Positions 34,201 to 45,696 are shown, counted from the first letter of the stretch. The stretch is 64,000 nucleotides of DNA from Bugulina stolonifera (GCA_935421135.1 OW285187.1:15463929-15527928); one strand, 5' to 3'. Translations and numbers: made by a program. Notes: a model not told the origin generated them from the letters alone.

Positions 34201-35156
34201 TAGCCTTAGCTCTTAGAAATCAAATGGACAGCATCAATGAGCAGTCTTTCAACACATTTATGTTGCAGATAGGTAGGTATAGCTCACAACCCGATCAATT
34301 TGTCCTGAATTATAACATGCTTCATCAGTTATACATTGTATCCAAAATTTGCATAGCGGACAACTCATCCATGTATATGTATGTGCTGTATATACTGTAT
34401 ACATGTACATGTATGTACTGCTTGGGAGTACAAGTTCTACTTTACCTTGCCATTCTCCCCCTCCCATTGCCCTAATCACTTCATCATTTGTGTATCTCTG
34501 TTAACATGATTCTTTAGGGCTGAACTATGGCCCAGTTATAGGAGGTGTAATAGGTTCAAGGAAGCCTCATTTTGACATCTGGGGTAACACAGTGAATGTG
34601 GCAAGCAGGATGCAGACTACAGGTGTACCGGGAAAGATACAGGTAAGTCCTAACATGTCACAAATAACATCACCAACATGTCTACGTGTCACAAATATCA
34701 CCAACATGTCTACGTATCACAAATATCACCAACATGTCTACATGTCACAAATATCACCAACATGTCTATGTGTCACAAATATCACCAACATGTCTACGTA
34801 TCACAAATATCACCAACATGTCTACGTGTCACATACATCACCAACATGCCTACGTGTCACAAATATTACCAACATGTCCACGTATCACAAATATCACCAA
34901 CATGTCTACATGTCACAAATATCACCAACATGTCTATGTGTCACAAATATCACCAACATGTCCACGTATCACAAATATCACCAACATATTCACATGTATA
35001 TTTTAGTTAACAAGTGAATCTGAGGAACAGCTGAGAGAAGTTAGCCCATATCAGTTTGAACCAAGAGGTTTGGTAACTGTGAAGGGTAAAGGAAGACTGG
35101 CTACATTCCTTCTAGACTGTTCTCCTAAAACAGAGAACTCCTATCTTTGGACTTGA
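22292..35156 (+). CDS. membrane-bound adenylyl cyclase (two catalytic domains, 12 TM)
   Basis: Converts ATP to cAMP at the plasma membrane. Exons: 22292-23071, 24637-24786, 25154-25275, 25705-25816, 26956-27083, 27567-~27843, 28347-28418, 28689-28780, 29767-29928, 30394-30595, 30994-31283, 31442-31538, 31815-31970, 32417-32563, 33096-33230, 34095-34272, 34518-34642, 35007-35156; about 1124 aa. There are six TM helices at 111-280 and a second set about 610-830. C1 carries both metal-binding aspartates (FADIVGFT, D356; LGDCYYC, D400). C2 carries [10 protein letters not shown] (K943), FDIWG (D1053), NVASRM (N1060, R1064) and VKGKG (1100-1104). All expected catalytic residues are present, so it should be active. 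The least certain boundaries are the end of exon 6 (27843 uses a weak GTGACC donor; later GT sites also keep phase), the start of exon 9, and whether an upstream exon exists. An in-frame TAG precedes the chosen ATG. Subtype is not assigned. Confidence 0.95.
23072..23773 (+). repeat. minisatellite of 15 units, each carrying a copy of the intron 1 donor
   Basis: Units of 46 or 48 bp begin exactly at the exon 1 donor (GT at 23072). GT copies start at 23118, 23164, 23210, 23256, 23304, 23352, 23400, 23446, 23492, 23540, 23632, 23680 and 23726. The unit at about 23586 has GGATAAGT instead of GGGTAAGT. Each unit also ends in TATATTTCTAG, a passable 3' splice site, so acceptor-like and donor-like signals are separated by one G. 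Confidence 0.95.
24941..25101. repeat. foldback with about 77-bp arms in adenylyl cyclase intron 2
   Basis: The left arm (24941-25017) is nearly perfectly complementary to the right arm (25025-25101), with a loop of about 7 nt. Shared core: GGTACAATGTTACATAATTT. The structure sits about 50 bp before the exon 3 acceptor and would form a long RNA hairpin in the pre-mRNA. Confidence 0.9.
28814..29376. mobile_element. MITE-like element in adenylyl cyclase intron 8
   Basis: The ends are inverted copies sharing CATTAATCTTTGGACGC (left end 28814-28838; right end 29351-29376, as its complement). A second inverted pair (GAATCCTCATTAG) lies further in. The length is about 560 bp with no credible coding capacity. 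No target duplication is clear, and the exact edges are uncertain. Confidence 0.55.
31911..32052 (+). repeat. 71-bp tandem duplication of exon 13 end plus its donor
   Basis: Copy 1 (31911-31981) covers the last 60 nt of adenylyl cyclase exon 13 and the donor GTTTGTGAT. Copy 2 (31982-32052) repeats exon end and donor. Within the coding part the copies differ at five codons: one amino-acid change (Asn to Asp) and four synonymous third-position changes. Using the second donor would add a frameshifting 71 nt and a stop codon. Confidence 0.9.
33398..33522 (+). repeat. 20-bp minisatellite in adenylyl cyclase intron 15
   Basis: About six tandem copies of TGTACGTGTATCTACTTGTA, one with ATATAC. It is not at a splice site: the donor is at 33231. 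Confidence 0.9.
33988..34094 (+). repeat. triplicated 3' splice-site segment before adenylyl cyclase exon 16
   Basis: Three imperfect copies of about 52-53 bp carry the acceptor and the first exon bases. AGs lie at 33988-33989, 34040-34041 and 34093-34094, each followed by a version of GTTGATATAAACACAGTGGA. The last is the one that keeps the reading frame; the second leads to a stop. Confidence 0.8.
34663..34990 (+). repeat. about 27-bp minisatellite filling adenylyl cyclase intron 17
   Basis: About twelve copies of a unit containing CACAAATATCACCAACATGT, with variants TCTACGTG, TCTACGTA and TCTATGTG. The array occupies nearly the whole intron between donor 34643 and acceptor 35006. All three forward frames are open, but this is a property of the repeat and not evidence of coding. 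Confidence 0.95.
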
Positions 35157-36097
35157 TGTCCAAAGCATAGCACCTATGCTTAGCATAGATAACAGGGGTA
35201 ATATATATTTGTATATTTTTGCAAAACGTACTTTAATCTCATTCTGCATTGTACATGGTTCCGACACCTTTACATTTACATACTGAGTGTTGGGTACTAT
35301 TACTATTTCTATATTGTACTGTATTATTAAATATGCATATTATACGGAGTAGTATAATTCACTAAGTAAATACTAGACAGCATGATGTAATACAAAATAT
35401 TTCAAATCAAGAGATGGTGGTTTTCTTTTATATTTATTTCAAACAAAAGCTTACTGGCTGGTAATCTATCAACCTGAGCTACTCTAATCTAGTTTCAAAC
35501 AAAACTTACTGGAAAGGTTAGAAACAGACAGTTTATCAACTAAAAACTGAAAATACATCTTCACCCATGTCCCAAATTTTGACTAGATTTTAGACTTTTT
35601 AAAATTCATGTTAAATAGTAGATTAGAGTTCTATCCAACTTTTATTAAACAGTATATAATATACAAGTACATGTAGAAAAATATAACATTAGTATAGACA
35701 CCTGCTGAGAATATTTAGTAGTTAATACAGTTGATCACCACATTAATACGATATAGTAGGGCACTCTACCTGAAAGCCCCTCAAGTTTTTTTGTTATAAA
35801 TATTTAAATAATAACATCACACATAATACAGACATTGCAATTTAGCACAAGATAGGCTATAATAGTAACAATAGTAGTAAGAGGAAGAGTGACCAAGCTG
35901 ACATACCAACACCAAAAAATTTAATCAAGTTGGCCAAGACCTCAAAAGGGAACAAGAACATAAGTATGGCAATCAGAGTGAAATTATTTTCATGATTATC
36001 AGAACTTTAGCCCAGAAATTCTGTATAACAAATGAATAAAAAACATAACAAAAACAATATATAAGATAAGTTTGTTTAATAATAAATAAATGTCTGA
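35157..36097. other. adenylyl cyclase 3' flank
   Basis: AT-rich, no coding exon seen. ATTAAA near 35326 is a possible polyadenylation signal for the cyclase. The remainder holds nothing I can name. Confidence 0.4.
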
Positions 36098-37176
36098 CTA
36101 AAATAGATTGCTATGTGATTGCTTGATTTTAGCATGACTGATTGCAGAATCAATAGTAGAGTTAACCATAGGTAGTGTTGGGGGTGGTGGAGAGGGACAA
36201 ACTTTAGAAGCACCTCGAGTGGAAAGATCCAAGTCTACAAAATGTTGATCAATTTTCAATGAAGTATAAATGAATAATTATTATATTACGAAAAATATGA
36301 ATCTAAATAGCTTTGCACGATTTCCTTCCTACAGACAATTATACTCATATGGATTACCATGTTATGAATGAAAGGTCTGCGAAAAGGGGCAGCATTCCAT
36401 CCATATTAAAGCTGCATTTATATTGGGAGATACTAATCTAATATTTTCACTATGATTAAATCTGCTGGTATTAATAAGAAGACTTTAGGATTTAGTGTGA
36501 AGACACAGAACCACTCTAACGGCTCCAACACAATTCTGACTTCATTCTGCGATTAATCTCAAATATTAATCTCAGAGATTAATTGTCCAATGTAAATGCA
36601 GCACAGTTGAGGTTGAAGTGATAAACTTCTATTGACTGAATTCTATTACTTATTAACATCTGTACACAGTGTAGTCAGTGTGCTAAGTAGTCGGGCTGTA
36701 GCTTACCCATTGGTTTCCATATAGAACATTGATGACAGCTACATTGCATGGAGGTGGCCGAGGATGCAGTGCAAGGGTAAGGAGGACCAGTGACAGGCAT
36801 GTTTGACTGTGTGCTACTGTACCAGCACTGTGACATAGTGAGAGGTGAGGAAGAGCTCCATGCGCCTGCCTATATGATACCAATATAGTTACATATAATG
36901 AGACAGTGGTAGTACGTACCAAGTGGTTAACTTACCCTACAAGTGTACCTGCTACCAACTAGTAAACCAGGAGATGGGAGGACAACTCTGGTCTTGATCA
37001 ATAGATAAATAACAGACCAGTTAAAGTGAAAGGCAACTTTAGTTTTGACTTCAATTAAAATAAACAGTTATGCCCCCATGACACCATTGATGCATATCAC
37101 AATGAATTCTACGCGGTGTTACATAATAAACAATTGCGTAATATATTGGGTCACGTGACAGTGTGGAGGCCGCCAT
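36098..37176 (-). CDS. putative small spliced gene, 136 aa, function unknown
   Basis: Four minus-strand exons (37123-37176, 36936-36992, 36707-36869, 36098-36234) join through three GT-AG introns with matching phases to give 136 codons plus stop. The start is GTGACATGGCGGCC, a good initiation context, in a GC-richer block. The N-terminus is MAASTLSRDPIYY. The middle is Ser/Thr/Pro/Cys-rich (AGAWSSSSPLTMSQCW). The tail contains PSPPPPTLP and ends KQSHSNLF. No domain is recognised and no membrane segment is clear. Another frame of exon 36707-36869 is also open, so the coding frame is not certain. It could be a non-coding spliced transcript. Support is from splice-phase consistency only. Confidence 0.38.
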
Positions 37177-37330
37177 GTCACTTGTTCACCGATTTTGGTG
37201 AACGGAAGTATTATTACGCAGGCGCCACACAGACTTGTGGGGCTGTGTAGACTTAAGTTTCGGTACTAACAGGAGTAATTAGGCTGTAACGGGGCGTATC
37301 CAATTGATCGCGATGAAATGTGAGTTTGTT
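37140..37330. promoter_or_regulatory. candidate bidirectional promoter
   Basis: This block is much richer in G and C than its surroundings, with GTGGAGGCCGCCATG read on the plus strand and the ATGGCGGCC start of the minus-strand gene in the same place. On the plus strand a strong donor-like site (AT|GTGAGTTTGT) follows at about 37320, which could end a first exon of the gene at 39677-41100. There is no TATA box. Confidence 0.4.
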
Positions 37331-39676
37331 TAAACTAAGGCTAATATTGGCACGGTTCAACTTTGGCTTTCGAAAAGAGTGGAAACTAAATTACGCTCTG
37401 TGACTTTTTGAAGTTCTTAGTGTGCTGCTTTATCCTGTAATTACACAGCACAGTGATTGAATGTCAATAACTAATCTAAGCTAAGCTAAGCTAAGCTACA
37501 GTAACAGTTTACAGCTATGGAAAGCTGCAGCTTATAGAAATAATCCCCATCTATCTATCTAAAGTAAGTAAAATAGTAAGAGCAACTCAACTGCGAGAGC
37601 AGTAGGCTAGTCGTAGAGTTAGAGTAAAAAGTAGAACTTTTTCTAATTTCTGATTTCATCATAGCATATTATGTTATGGTGTTGATTATGAGGATAATTA
37701 TTTATTATAAGATAGTACACTCAAACAACTTCTCCAGGATTTGGAGACCATAAACAAGCAAGATTACTTTTTAACGCCGCTCGCTCCCCATGTACACCTT
37801 CCTTCAAATACTAATAGACTAGGCAAATCAATAATTATTGTAATAAACATATTAAAAATTTGAATATTACTGTTATATTATTATCATTAGGTAACATAAA
37901 CATTGCCTATTATTCAATGCCATAATTACAATAATAATAATTTTAATGTCACTGTTATTGTGGCATTGAATGATGAATGGTTAAATAATGTTACCATTGA
38001 TAATATAATAATAGGTAATGTTATATTTATTTTATATTATTATTTAGCTATATTTGTATTTTATTATGTTAGAGATATAAGTATTGTATATAAATGTATA
38101 TATTTTACATAATAATAAATATAATTCAGAATTATTATTGTCATAACATAATATATTTATCATCTACATATTTATATTAGTTAGGCCTATTAAATTGCAG
38201 CTATTTATTCATATTTATATAGGGCATGATGAAATTATTATATTGTTGTTCTTTTGTTTTATTAGTAATAGTTGATAGTAGTTGGATAAATAGGCTAATA
38301 ATAATTTCAGAATTGTTTTGGATGACATTCATGTGTAATAAAATTCAATTTGAGAATCAACTCTAAAGAAACCTTACACTAATTCATACATTTCGCGTGG
38401 AATAGCTTCTTTTTGGATCGAAATATCACATTTTTGTAATGTTGTTTTGATTTTGTGATGAAAATCAAATTGTTCAAATCAGTTTGACGAAGCAGTTCTT
38501 TACTGTTTTTTTATTTCAGTGTCCTTTTTGTTGGATATGTGTGAATAACTGTATTATTTCGTTTGCGAAAAACCTCTCCGTATTTATTAATTAAATAATT
38601 CAACTGATGATCTGTGGTTACGAACTACATGTAAATTAGACAATTTAGTTGCCTATTATTTCCTTGATTTGGTTGCTGTTTTAATATATTATCTAGAATG
38701 TAAATGTGAATATTTCATTTCATGTTCCAGAGATTAAGATGACTCATGTATCAGCTCTCCCTTCCTCTCTCTGCTACAAGATTAACATAGGCTGCTGCAT
38801 CTACATCCGTAGCTACTGAGTCCTTTATTGTTGGTGACTCCAATATGCTTCAACCAATGGAGGCGATATTTTTGGGTAAACAAACAGATTTCATTTCATT
38901 TGGTTTTTAAACCAAAAGACAATTGATGACAAGACTTTACATCTCAAGCCACTCTACATTAATTGTACAATTACTTAGTATGCTTGTGCTGCTAATATAA
39001 ATATTTCTATTTTGTAGATTATTGAACTTTTGAGTTAATTTATATATAGAGCTTTGTCCTTTCTGCTGTTTGAATAGATAGGCTACAATTGTTAATTAAT
39101 TTTCATTATTTTGATGGTTTAGCATTCTTATTGGTTACTTTTTAGACTACCATTTTGACAACTACCCCAATTTTCAGAGCATCAACACCCGGATAACATG
39201 CTGAACTAGCACAGTTCTATCCATCGTAAAGCCAATGAAAATATGGAATTGGCAGCTGTCATTTTCCTCACGTGAGTGTATAAATATCTGGTAATCTACA
39301 GCTTGACAACCTATCAACTAGTCTTTTATCAAGGCTTTATTTGGACTTGTCATTTTAGAAAACCCCACCCCAATGATGTATCTAATGCGATAACAGTTTT
39401 GCCACAGTTGGAACTGTTGCTTTAGACTTTGTACAGTCCTAAAAACCAACTTGGTCTTTGCTGCATTGCATGTGGATTATGTCTGTTTATAGAGGATTTT
39501 TGCTGATTCTCGTTGTATCCATTTTATTTCATCACCATTGTTGCATCCATGTCGGTGTCAAATAAGCTTTATGGTTTTGCTCACATATTTCAGAACAGCT
39601 TTTGATGAGTACATTATATTTCTCCAAATCTGCATTTTGGTTTTATAGGGACATTTATTAGTGACACAAAAGTTCT
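37331..39676 (+). other. probable 5' UTR introns/exons of the downstream small gene; otherwise AT-rich
   Basis: A strong acceptor (TTTCATGTTCCAG at about 38717-38730) opens a segment of about 145 nt ending at a GTAAAC donor near 38875. The next acceptor is TTTTATAG at 39641-39648. The middle segment contains short frames but no consistent coding join to the 39677 start, so it looks like untranslated exon sequence. A (TAAGC) pentamer run lies at about 37478-37497. Confidence 0.3.
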
Positions 39677-41100
39677 ATGGCTATAGGTACAGTAGGCCTA
39701 ATGTTCTTCCTGTTATCATGGCTAACACTCTGGAAAAGTCGTGGGAGGTTGTTATTCAGTAAGGTAGGTCTCCAATCATACCTAGTATAGCAGGGAGACA
39801 TTTTAATTCGGTGTCAAATGCATATTGCCAAAGCTGTACTACCAGGGCAGCATGTATCAACTACTTTGCAGAACAGGTGCATACTTTATATGGTTATATA
39901 AGATTTTGTTTGCCCTAATACTCAGTATGTTACTGATATTCTAACAGGACATGAGGTACGTTTGGAAAGAGATAGGTGGGCACGGCAGTCCTGGCTATAG
40001 TGATCGCTACTGCACTTACACTCTTGGATTCGGTAAGCTATTCTCCTCCATCTAGGTAGAATGTTTCATAATTTTATGTACCATGTGTGTATCGTTTTGG
40101 TTTCGAAGGTGGCATCACCATATACATGTACACTGTAATATGAAGACAACTATTTTACTAAAGCACCCTGGCTATGTCGAGTGCTTTGCCAAGACAGTAT
40201 GTCTTGACTACCTCTCTTTATAATAACCCAATCGCTAAAGTATCAGTTTCATCTTTCATTTTAGTCTTTATTTAATATTTGGGTAGTCCCAGCTTTGTAA
40301 GCAAGTGTTAGCAAGTTGCCTATGGAATCCATATTGGTTCACTGGTTAATCTTGAGTTATGCTTTCAAGATTTCGATTTCGATCCTGCAAGTGATAATGG
40401 ACCACAATGAACCGCCACTAAAACTGTGTTTATATGCTTCTTATGTGGTGCAGTGCAAAGTGGTATTGCTTGTTTGGGAACTAAGCTAATCATTGTAGGC
40501 CTACCATGTTTTCCATAGATGTTACTATACTTTAGTATAAAGCAAGACTGTCAGGAGCTACAGGCTAAGAAAACAGGATGTCACCAATTCCTCCCATTTC
40601 TGGCACCTGTTTATAGCAGATATAAAAGAGCACACTAGAGAGCTACTAAGAGGGTTAGTAAATAATTGGTGTACATATTTATGAATTACTGGTATTTTTA
40701 CAAATGTGTGACTCCTCAACTGCATACTTGGAGAGTGTAGAACACAAAAAGATATAACATGCATGTACATGCGTAAACACCCCCCCCCCCCCTGTAAGAT
40801 GCATTGTTTTCAAAGGTGTAATTGTGTTTTGTGTTGTGGGTATGGTGTTGCACATAAATATGCCGAGTAATGGCCATATAATATTATATTTCTACCTGTT
40901 CTACCTGGTGTTGTGAGATTGCTTTCCATTTGAAATGTATCCCGCTATAACAGTATGATATGCACAGCTATAATATTTTAATATGATATATTTTGACAGT
41001 ACTTCGTCTTACTATTACAAGAAGAGCAAAGAAACCAACTTTGGAGGACATCAGAGCAGCCTATCTTCTAAGCTATGTTTATTTTTTCTATATACAGTGA
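39677..41100 (+). CDS. putative small membrane or secreted protein, 90 aa, function unknown
   Basis: Three exons (39677-39763, 39948-40032, 41000-41100) join with consistent phases (0, then 1). An in-frame TGA just upstream in the first exon makes ATG 39677 the natural start. Residues 4-19 (GTVGLMFFLLSWLTLW) form a signal anchor or signal peptide followed by basic residues. The second exon has WKEIGGHGSPGYSDRYC. The third reads LRLTITRRAKKPTLEDIR and ends in an aromatic stretch, SYVYFFYIQ. AATAAA follows the stop by about 295 nt. I do not recognise a family. The other frames of the first exon are also open, so coding status rests on phase agreement and the polyadenylation signal. Confidence 0.45.
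40785..40793. repeat. poly-C tract
   Basis: A run of about 12 cytosines beginning near 40780, in an intron of the putative small gene. A similar C run occurs near 11508-11519 in an EFTUD2 intron. Confidence 0.7.
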
Positions 41101-41394
41101 AATTATAATATAGAGACTATCGATTTTTCAAATATAATATAAAAGTAATTCACAAAACGATAACTTAGCTAATGTATTTATAAAATTTTAGCTAATTTAT
41201 AAAGTTGTATCAAGTGTGCAGATAAATCCATATTACTAGAACACTTGAAACCACACTGGCCCATAATTGTTCTGGGTATGTCACAGACTAGTTCCTTTCG
41301 CAAGTGCAGGAGCCACTAGCTGGTGGTGTTTAGGCTGATCTGCCTCTTTATTTGTCTCCATGTACACTCTTTGGATGGAGTAGTGACCTGAACA

Positions 41395-41400
41395 AATAAA
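41395..41400 (+). promoter_or_regulatory. polyadenylation signal for the 39677-41100 gene
   Basis: AATAAA, 295 nt after the proposed stop codon at 41100. Confidence 0.45.
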
Positions 41401-41857
41401 CAAAACAATTTTAGTTGTTGCAAGTCATGGATAAATAATATTCCATTGCCACTTGAGCTCTAAAGATAAACGATGGTCTCACCTTGAACATATAAAACTG
41501 CTGCTGCATGTCAATTCACCAGTCTTTTTGATATCTTGTGCCTGTATTATCCTGGATAGGCTGTTGATTCGTTACTGTTCGTGTTTCCACTCGTCTTGAT
41601 GATACGGATGCTAAATATATATGTATATTGTATAACATAAAGTTTTGCTATAATATTAAATCTAAATGGGTATACCCAGTCAAATAAATTGTGGTGGCAA
41701 CCACTAGTCGGAACTGAGTAAGAAGCATGGTGATGGTAGGTATAACAACATCTAATTGTGCTTAGAAAGTTGGGAATAGACACAAACATCTCAACAACAA
41801 TTTTAAATGTTTTATCTAAGTGCTACTACTTGCCTAATTTTTGCTGTAATAGTGTAA

Positions 41858-41863
41858 TTTATT
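41858..41863 (-). promoter_or_regulatory. polyadenylation signal for the minus-strand gene 42022-45696
   Basis: AATAAA on the minus strand, about 160 nt past the favoured stop codon at 42022. It also lies 1 nt beyond an alternative stop at 41865, so it bounds the 3' end of this transcript whichever frame is used. Confidence 0.5.
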
Positions 41864-42021
41864 GTCACTGTGCACGAAAAATCGGTAAACCAGTTCTTGC
41901 AGTTGATGACCTTGGGACTGTGACCTTTTTGTAGAGGTTTCCATAGCGTACTCTCTTTGGTGTCATGGAGTAGATAACTCTATAGTGTTCTCCAAAATGA
42001 CGCGAATCCTTTGAGAATTTT

Positions 42022-45000
42022 TTATCGGTCATAAAAGGAGACAACTCCACATTCATAAGTTTGAAAATTGCTCTGAAATGAGAAAAGGGGTCATCTTTGT
42101 TGGTTGTTTACAGCAGCTACAACTGAAACTTTTTATCTAATTCTTGTTTCATACGATACTTAAACATGTAAACTAGTGCTAAATAGTACAAAAAAGTGCA
42201 GGGATATTTGTTCACTTACCATACATTGCTCTTGAAAATGAGAATATTCTATTTCGAAAGTTGCTCTTCCCTTTAATAAACACCTCTATGCCTAACGCTT
42301 ACAATAGCCATGGGTGTTATATCCAGGTTACATTGGCGTTGAAACGTGCTTTTATAGAGCTTGTCAAATAAATGAATCTATTCCTCATAGCAGAGAACAT
42401 TATAATTGGCTAGTGTAATATGCAGACACTGGATTATGAAACAAAATATCCACCAGATGCCATCATTGGAGCACATGATACTTGATCAGTAGCTGAACAG
42501 TGGAGAGATACTCACGCTGGAGAGGGGGTGAGACTGATGTAGATTTTGAAAGTGAGGGTTGACCATAGAAGCACCATGTCTATCCCCTTCACTACCTTCA
42601 CCTAGCACCAGTCTAGAAGAGTCAACAAACATCATCACAATGCTTGTGTGGAAAAAAACATGCTCCATTTTGAGGTTATAAATTTGTGTGTAAACTATGC
42701 CAAAAATTGTGAAACTGTTTCCAATTTTAAGCATAGCTATTGTGCATTAAACTGGCCGGCAGTCACATGGTGTACATTAATTGAAAGAATTGAAACATTA
42801 TTGGCTTCAGATAACTATACAGTTCAAGCATGTACATGTATGTGATAACACTCACCTTCGTGCCGAGTTAAGCAATGAATTGGTAGTATCAGGAGAAGGT
42901 GTCGGGTTATAGAACTGCTGTGCTGCACTGACAGGTGTAGAGAATGTTCCAGATTCGTCTCCACTACTTCCAGTTGATTCCTGAGCCCTTCAACATCAAG
43001 CAGTAGTAGTACAACGGGTGACATATTATAACGCATAGTATATTATACTTGCATACAATGCACATGTATATGATACAATACATTGAACTTAGGTTACATG
43101 ATACATGTACTGTAGGATCAATCCAGTGTGCCAACCACTTAACAGAGAGTTGAAACTTTACCAAGCATAGCAGATTCCCTTCAATATGCTATATATAGCC
43201 CATACAGACTTGCAAGGTAGCAGTGAGTACAGAGTATGTCGTGTACATCCACTCACCATATATTATGGCTGTTATGTGACCAACCACCAAATGGCAACTG
43301 GGAGTGGTACTGATTATCTACTTCTCTCGGTAGACCAACTGATAGAAGAGAAGACGATCTGCTACTTTCATCATAGACACTAGGGGGCATCCCTTCCTGT
43401 CCATCGTACCCACTCTGTAAGGTATTATATGTATGTATGACACACATTGCTCTGGAACTGAATTCCTTTTACGTTAGGAGATTATTTTATTCCTATTGGC
43501 CACGGGCAGTTTTGAATTACTAACAAGGAAGAGCAAATTATGGCAAATGTTTATTACAGATTTGCAAAATCTGCCAGCAAAGAAAAGTGACAATAATTGA
43601 TATTACAAACATATGACATATTACAACCATACGCTATATTACAGACATACACATACGCTATAGTACAAACATACGTTATATTACAAACATATGCCATATT
43701 ACAGACATACGTCATATTACAAACACGCTCTATTACAAACGAATTTGCGACTGTTTGAAAATTTCAGTTAGAAACAGGACATTCCGAAAACGTCCGTTTG
43801 GAAAATAACCATTTAGAAACTCTAAACTCCAAACCCCAGTTTTCAACTAATTTTTATTTCCAATATTAGGCCTATATTTTTTGTTTTTACTACTACTAAC
43901 TTGTAGAACCCTAAAAGTAATTCATCTGTGAGTTGTGTTTTTTTAGATGTAATCTAAACAGTTTTGTAATGAGTGTATTTTAAATGACCGTTTTCGGAAC
44001 GTCCAATTTCTAACTGACATTTTCGAACCGTCCCTTTACCATTACAAACATACAGTAGAATTATATACATCAACGTGTGGATACACGCATATGAGTGAGG
44101 TGACCAACCTTATTGGGAGTGTACAGTTGATAATCTGAATGATATCGGGTGACTGATTTAGTTTCAGATGTAAATCCCGTATGTTCAGCCGCTCTCTCCG
44201 ACTGCCCAGGAAGTGGAGATGATCGGTGATTTGAGAGAGCTAACTTTTTAATTTGATCACATTGCTGTGGGAATGCTGCCGAGCTGGAGGATCTGGCGGC
44301 AGTCTGCAAATTCTCATCCACAGCTGTCGACTCCTTGCAGGTGAATGTAGAGGAGAGGAAATTTATAATTGTATCCATATCTTGATCCGTAGGTAGCTGA
44401 CTACCTGATAATACATCGCATTTACACAGGTGAATATAAGCATGGTGCTTGCACAAGATACCATACATACTGCAGGTACAGGACATGACTTGTATAACGC
44501 TATTATGTATAACCAAGGTTTATATATTATAATTGTAAATGTAGGCCACATCTCATTCATGGTCATTCAAGTTTACTTGTGAGGAGCCAATCCCTCACAG
44601 TATTTGCTGTGAGAGCTTATCTGAGACAATAGTGGGCTATAAACAGTTTGGGGCTTCACAATGATATGTGATACGGTATATTAAAAGTCCAACATTGAAT
44701 AATAGATTTGAGCAAAATATAATTGATCAAATATTAGCTGTTTTACTGTGGTTAGGGTAAGTTGATTCTAAGGCTAAATTATTTTTAGTTATCTTAACAT
44801 AAAAATTGCAACTAGAAAAGATTACAATACTTACTATCACCAATACGACCCATCCCAGTTGCCGACTCTATCCTTGTTGCGGATGATGCTGATAGTAAAC
44901 CAACAGGAGGGGTGTGTCCTTTGGCTGTATCTGTTATCACAATATATGGGCTTCCTTTACTAGCCTGTATGTGTTCCTTTGCATCAGATGGAGAATCTCG

Positions 45001-45696
45001 GACAAACAACGAGGCGCCGGAAGCCAAAACAGAGCTATGGAACTCCATTAAACTTTTACATATATCTTCGAGTTTCTACAGAATAGGCCATATGACTCCT
45101 CATAATAATTTATTCACACTACATGTAATCAATGATTCACATCCTCAAAGAATGCATAAATTTATCAACACCCTACATTATTGGCACATGTTGACAGGTA
45201 GTTTGATGCAGATTAACATATTACTATCCTGCTACATATGTTTCATATTGTAAGGGGGAATTCCAGTGTAGTGGGCTAGTACATATAGCTACATGGCAGA
45301 GAATATTAATACATCACATGGTATGAATTACTACAGCTTACTCAATATTACACACTGATTACTAGTAGAAAAACTTCCTACTAGTAGTTCACTTACGTGA
45401 GATTCCTGTTCCTCTTGGCGATGTTTAACGTTGTCTTCTACCTTGTCAGTGTGTATCAGTTTCCAAAGAGGTACCATCTTAGAGATTATATCAGAATAAA
45501 ATGATGAGAAATTAGACAATCCCTGTGACAGTGAGACATGTTGTTCCTTTAAACTCCTATCCTTGCTTGTGTTCTTAGATGTGCTCAGCTGCTTCTCTAA
45601 CTTGCCCGCAAGTTGGAGAGCTGTGGAGCAGGCATGGGTCAAGCCCTGGTAGTATTCCAATAGTGCAGATGTCAAAGGATCGGCTAGCAGAGACAT
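42022..45696 (-). CDS. uncharacterised protein, helical N-terminus and Ser/Pro-rich tail, about 424 aa
   Basis: Minus-strand exons 45397-45696, 44835-45075, 44109-44404, 43257-43414, 42856-42987 and 42516-42612 join in phase to 408 codons. A last exon from 42072 adds 16 codons ending SFYDR. Start ATG 45696 opens MSLLADPLTSALLEYYQG. Residues 1-125 are strongly helical and amphipathic (LQLAGKLEKQL, FSSFYSDIISKMVPLW), likely a helical bundle or coiled coil. The rest is low-complexity, rich in Ser, Pro, Gln and Asn (AARSSSSAAFPQQ, FYNPTPSPDTTNSLLNSAR), probably disordered. There is no signal peptide, membrane segment or catalytic motif. I do not recognise the family; a cytoplasmic adaptor or scaffold is plausible but unproven. 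The 3' end is the weak part, since an extra exon near 42350-42430 or a different frame in the last exon cannot be excluded. Confidence 0.65.
43601..43740. repeat. degenerate about 20-bp repeat (TATTACAAACATACG-like)
   Basis: About seven diverged copies of ATATTACAAACATACGNCAT in an intron of the uncharacterised gene, directly beside the MITE-like element at 43747. One further copy follows on its other side (about 44040). Confidence 0.7.
43747..44034. mobile_element. MITE-like element, about 288 bp, in intron 3 of the uncharacterised gene
   Basis: Terminal inverted repeats of about 50 bp with some mismatches share TCAGTTAGAAA and TTCCGAAAACG (left 43747-43800; right 43983-44034 as complement). 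It interrupts the ATTACAAACATA repeat, which is seen on both sides. It has no coding capacity. Confidence 0.65.

Noticed and set aside
34592..35017. Three long overlapping plus-strand frames of 106-141 codons
   Set aside because: They read straight through the 27-bp minisatellite of adenylyl cyclase intron 17. A repeat lacking stops in all frames gives long frames automatically, and the true exons on both sides join in phase without it.
36683..36922. 79-codon frame reading LSLCHSAGTVAHSQTC
   Set aside because: It looked like a real exon, but it ends at a stop within the intron and does not join in phase to the next good acceptor (36235). The other frame of the same segment joins on both sides.
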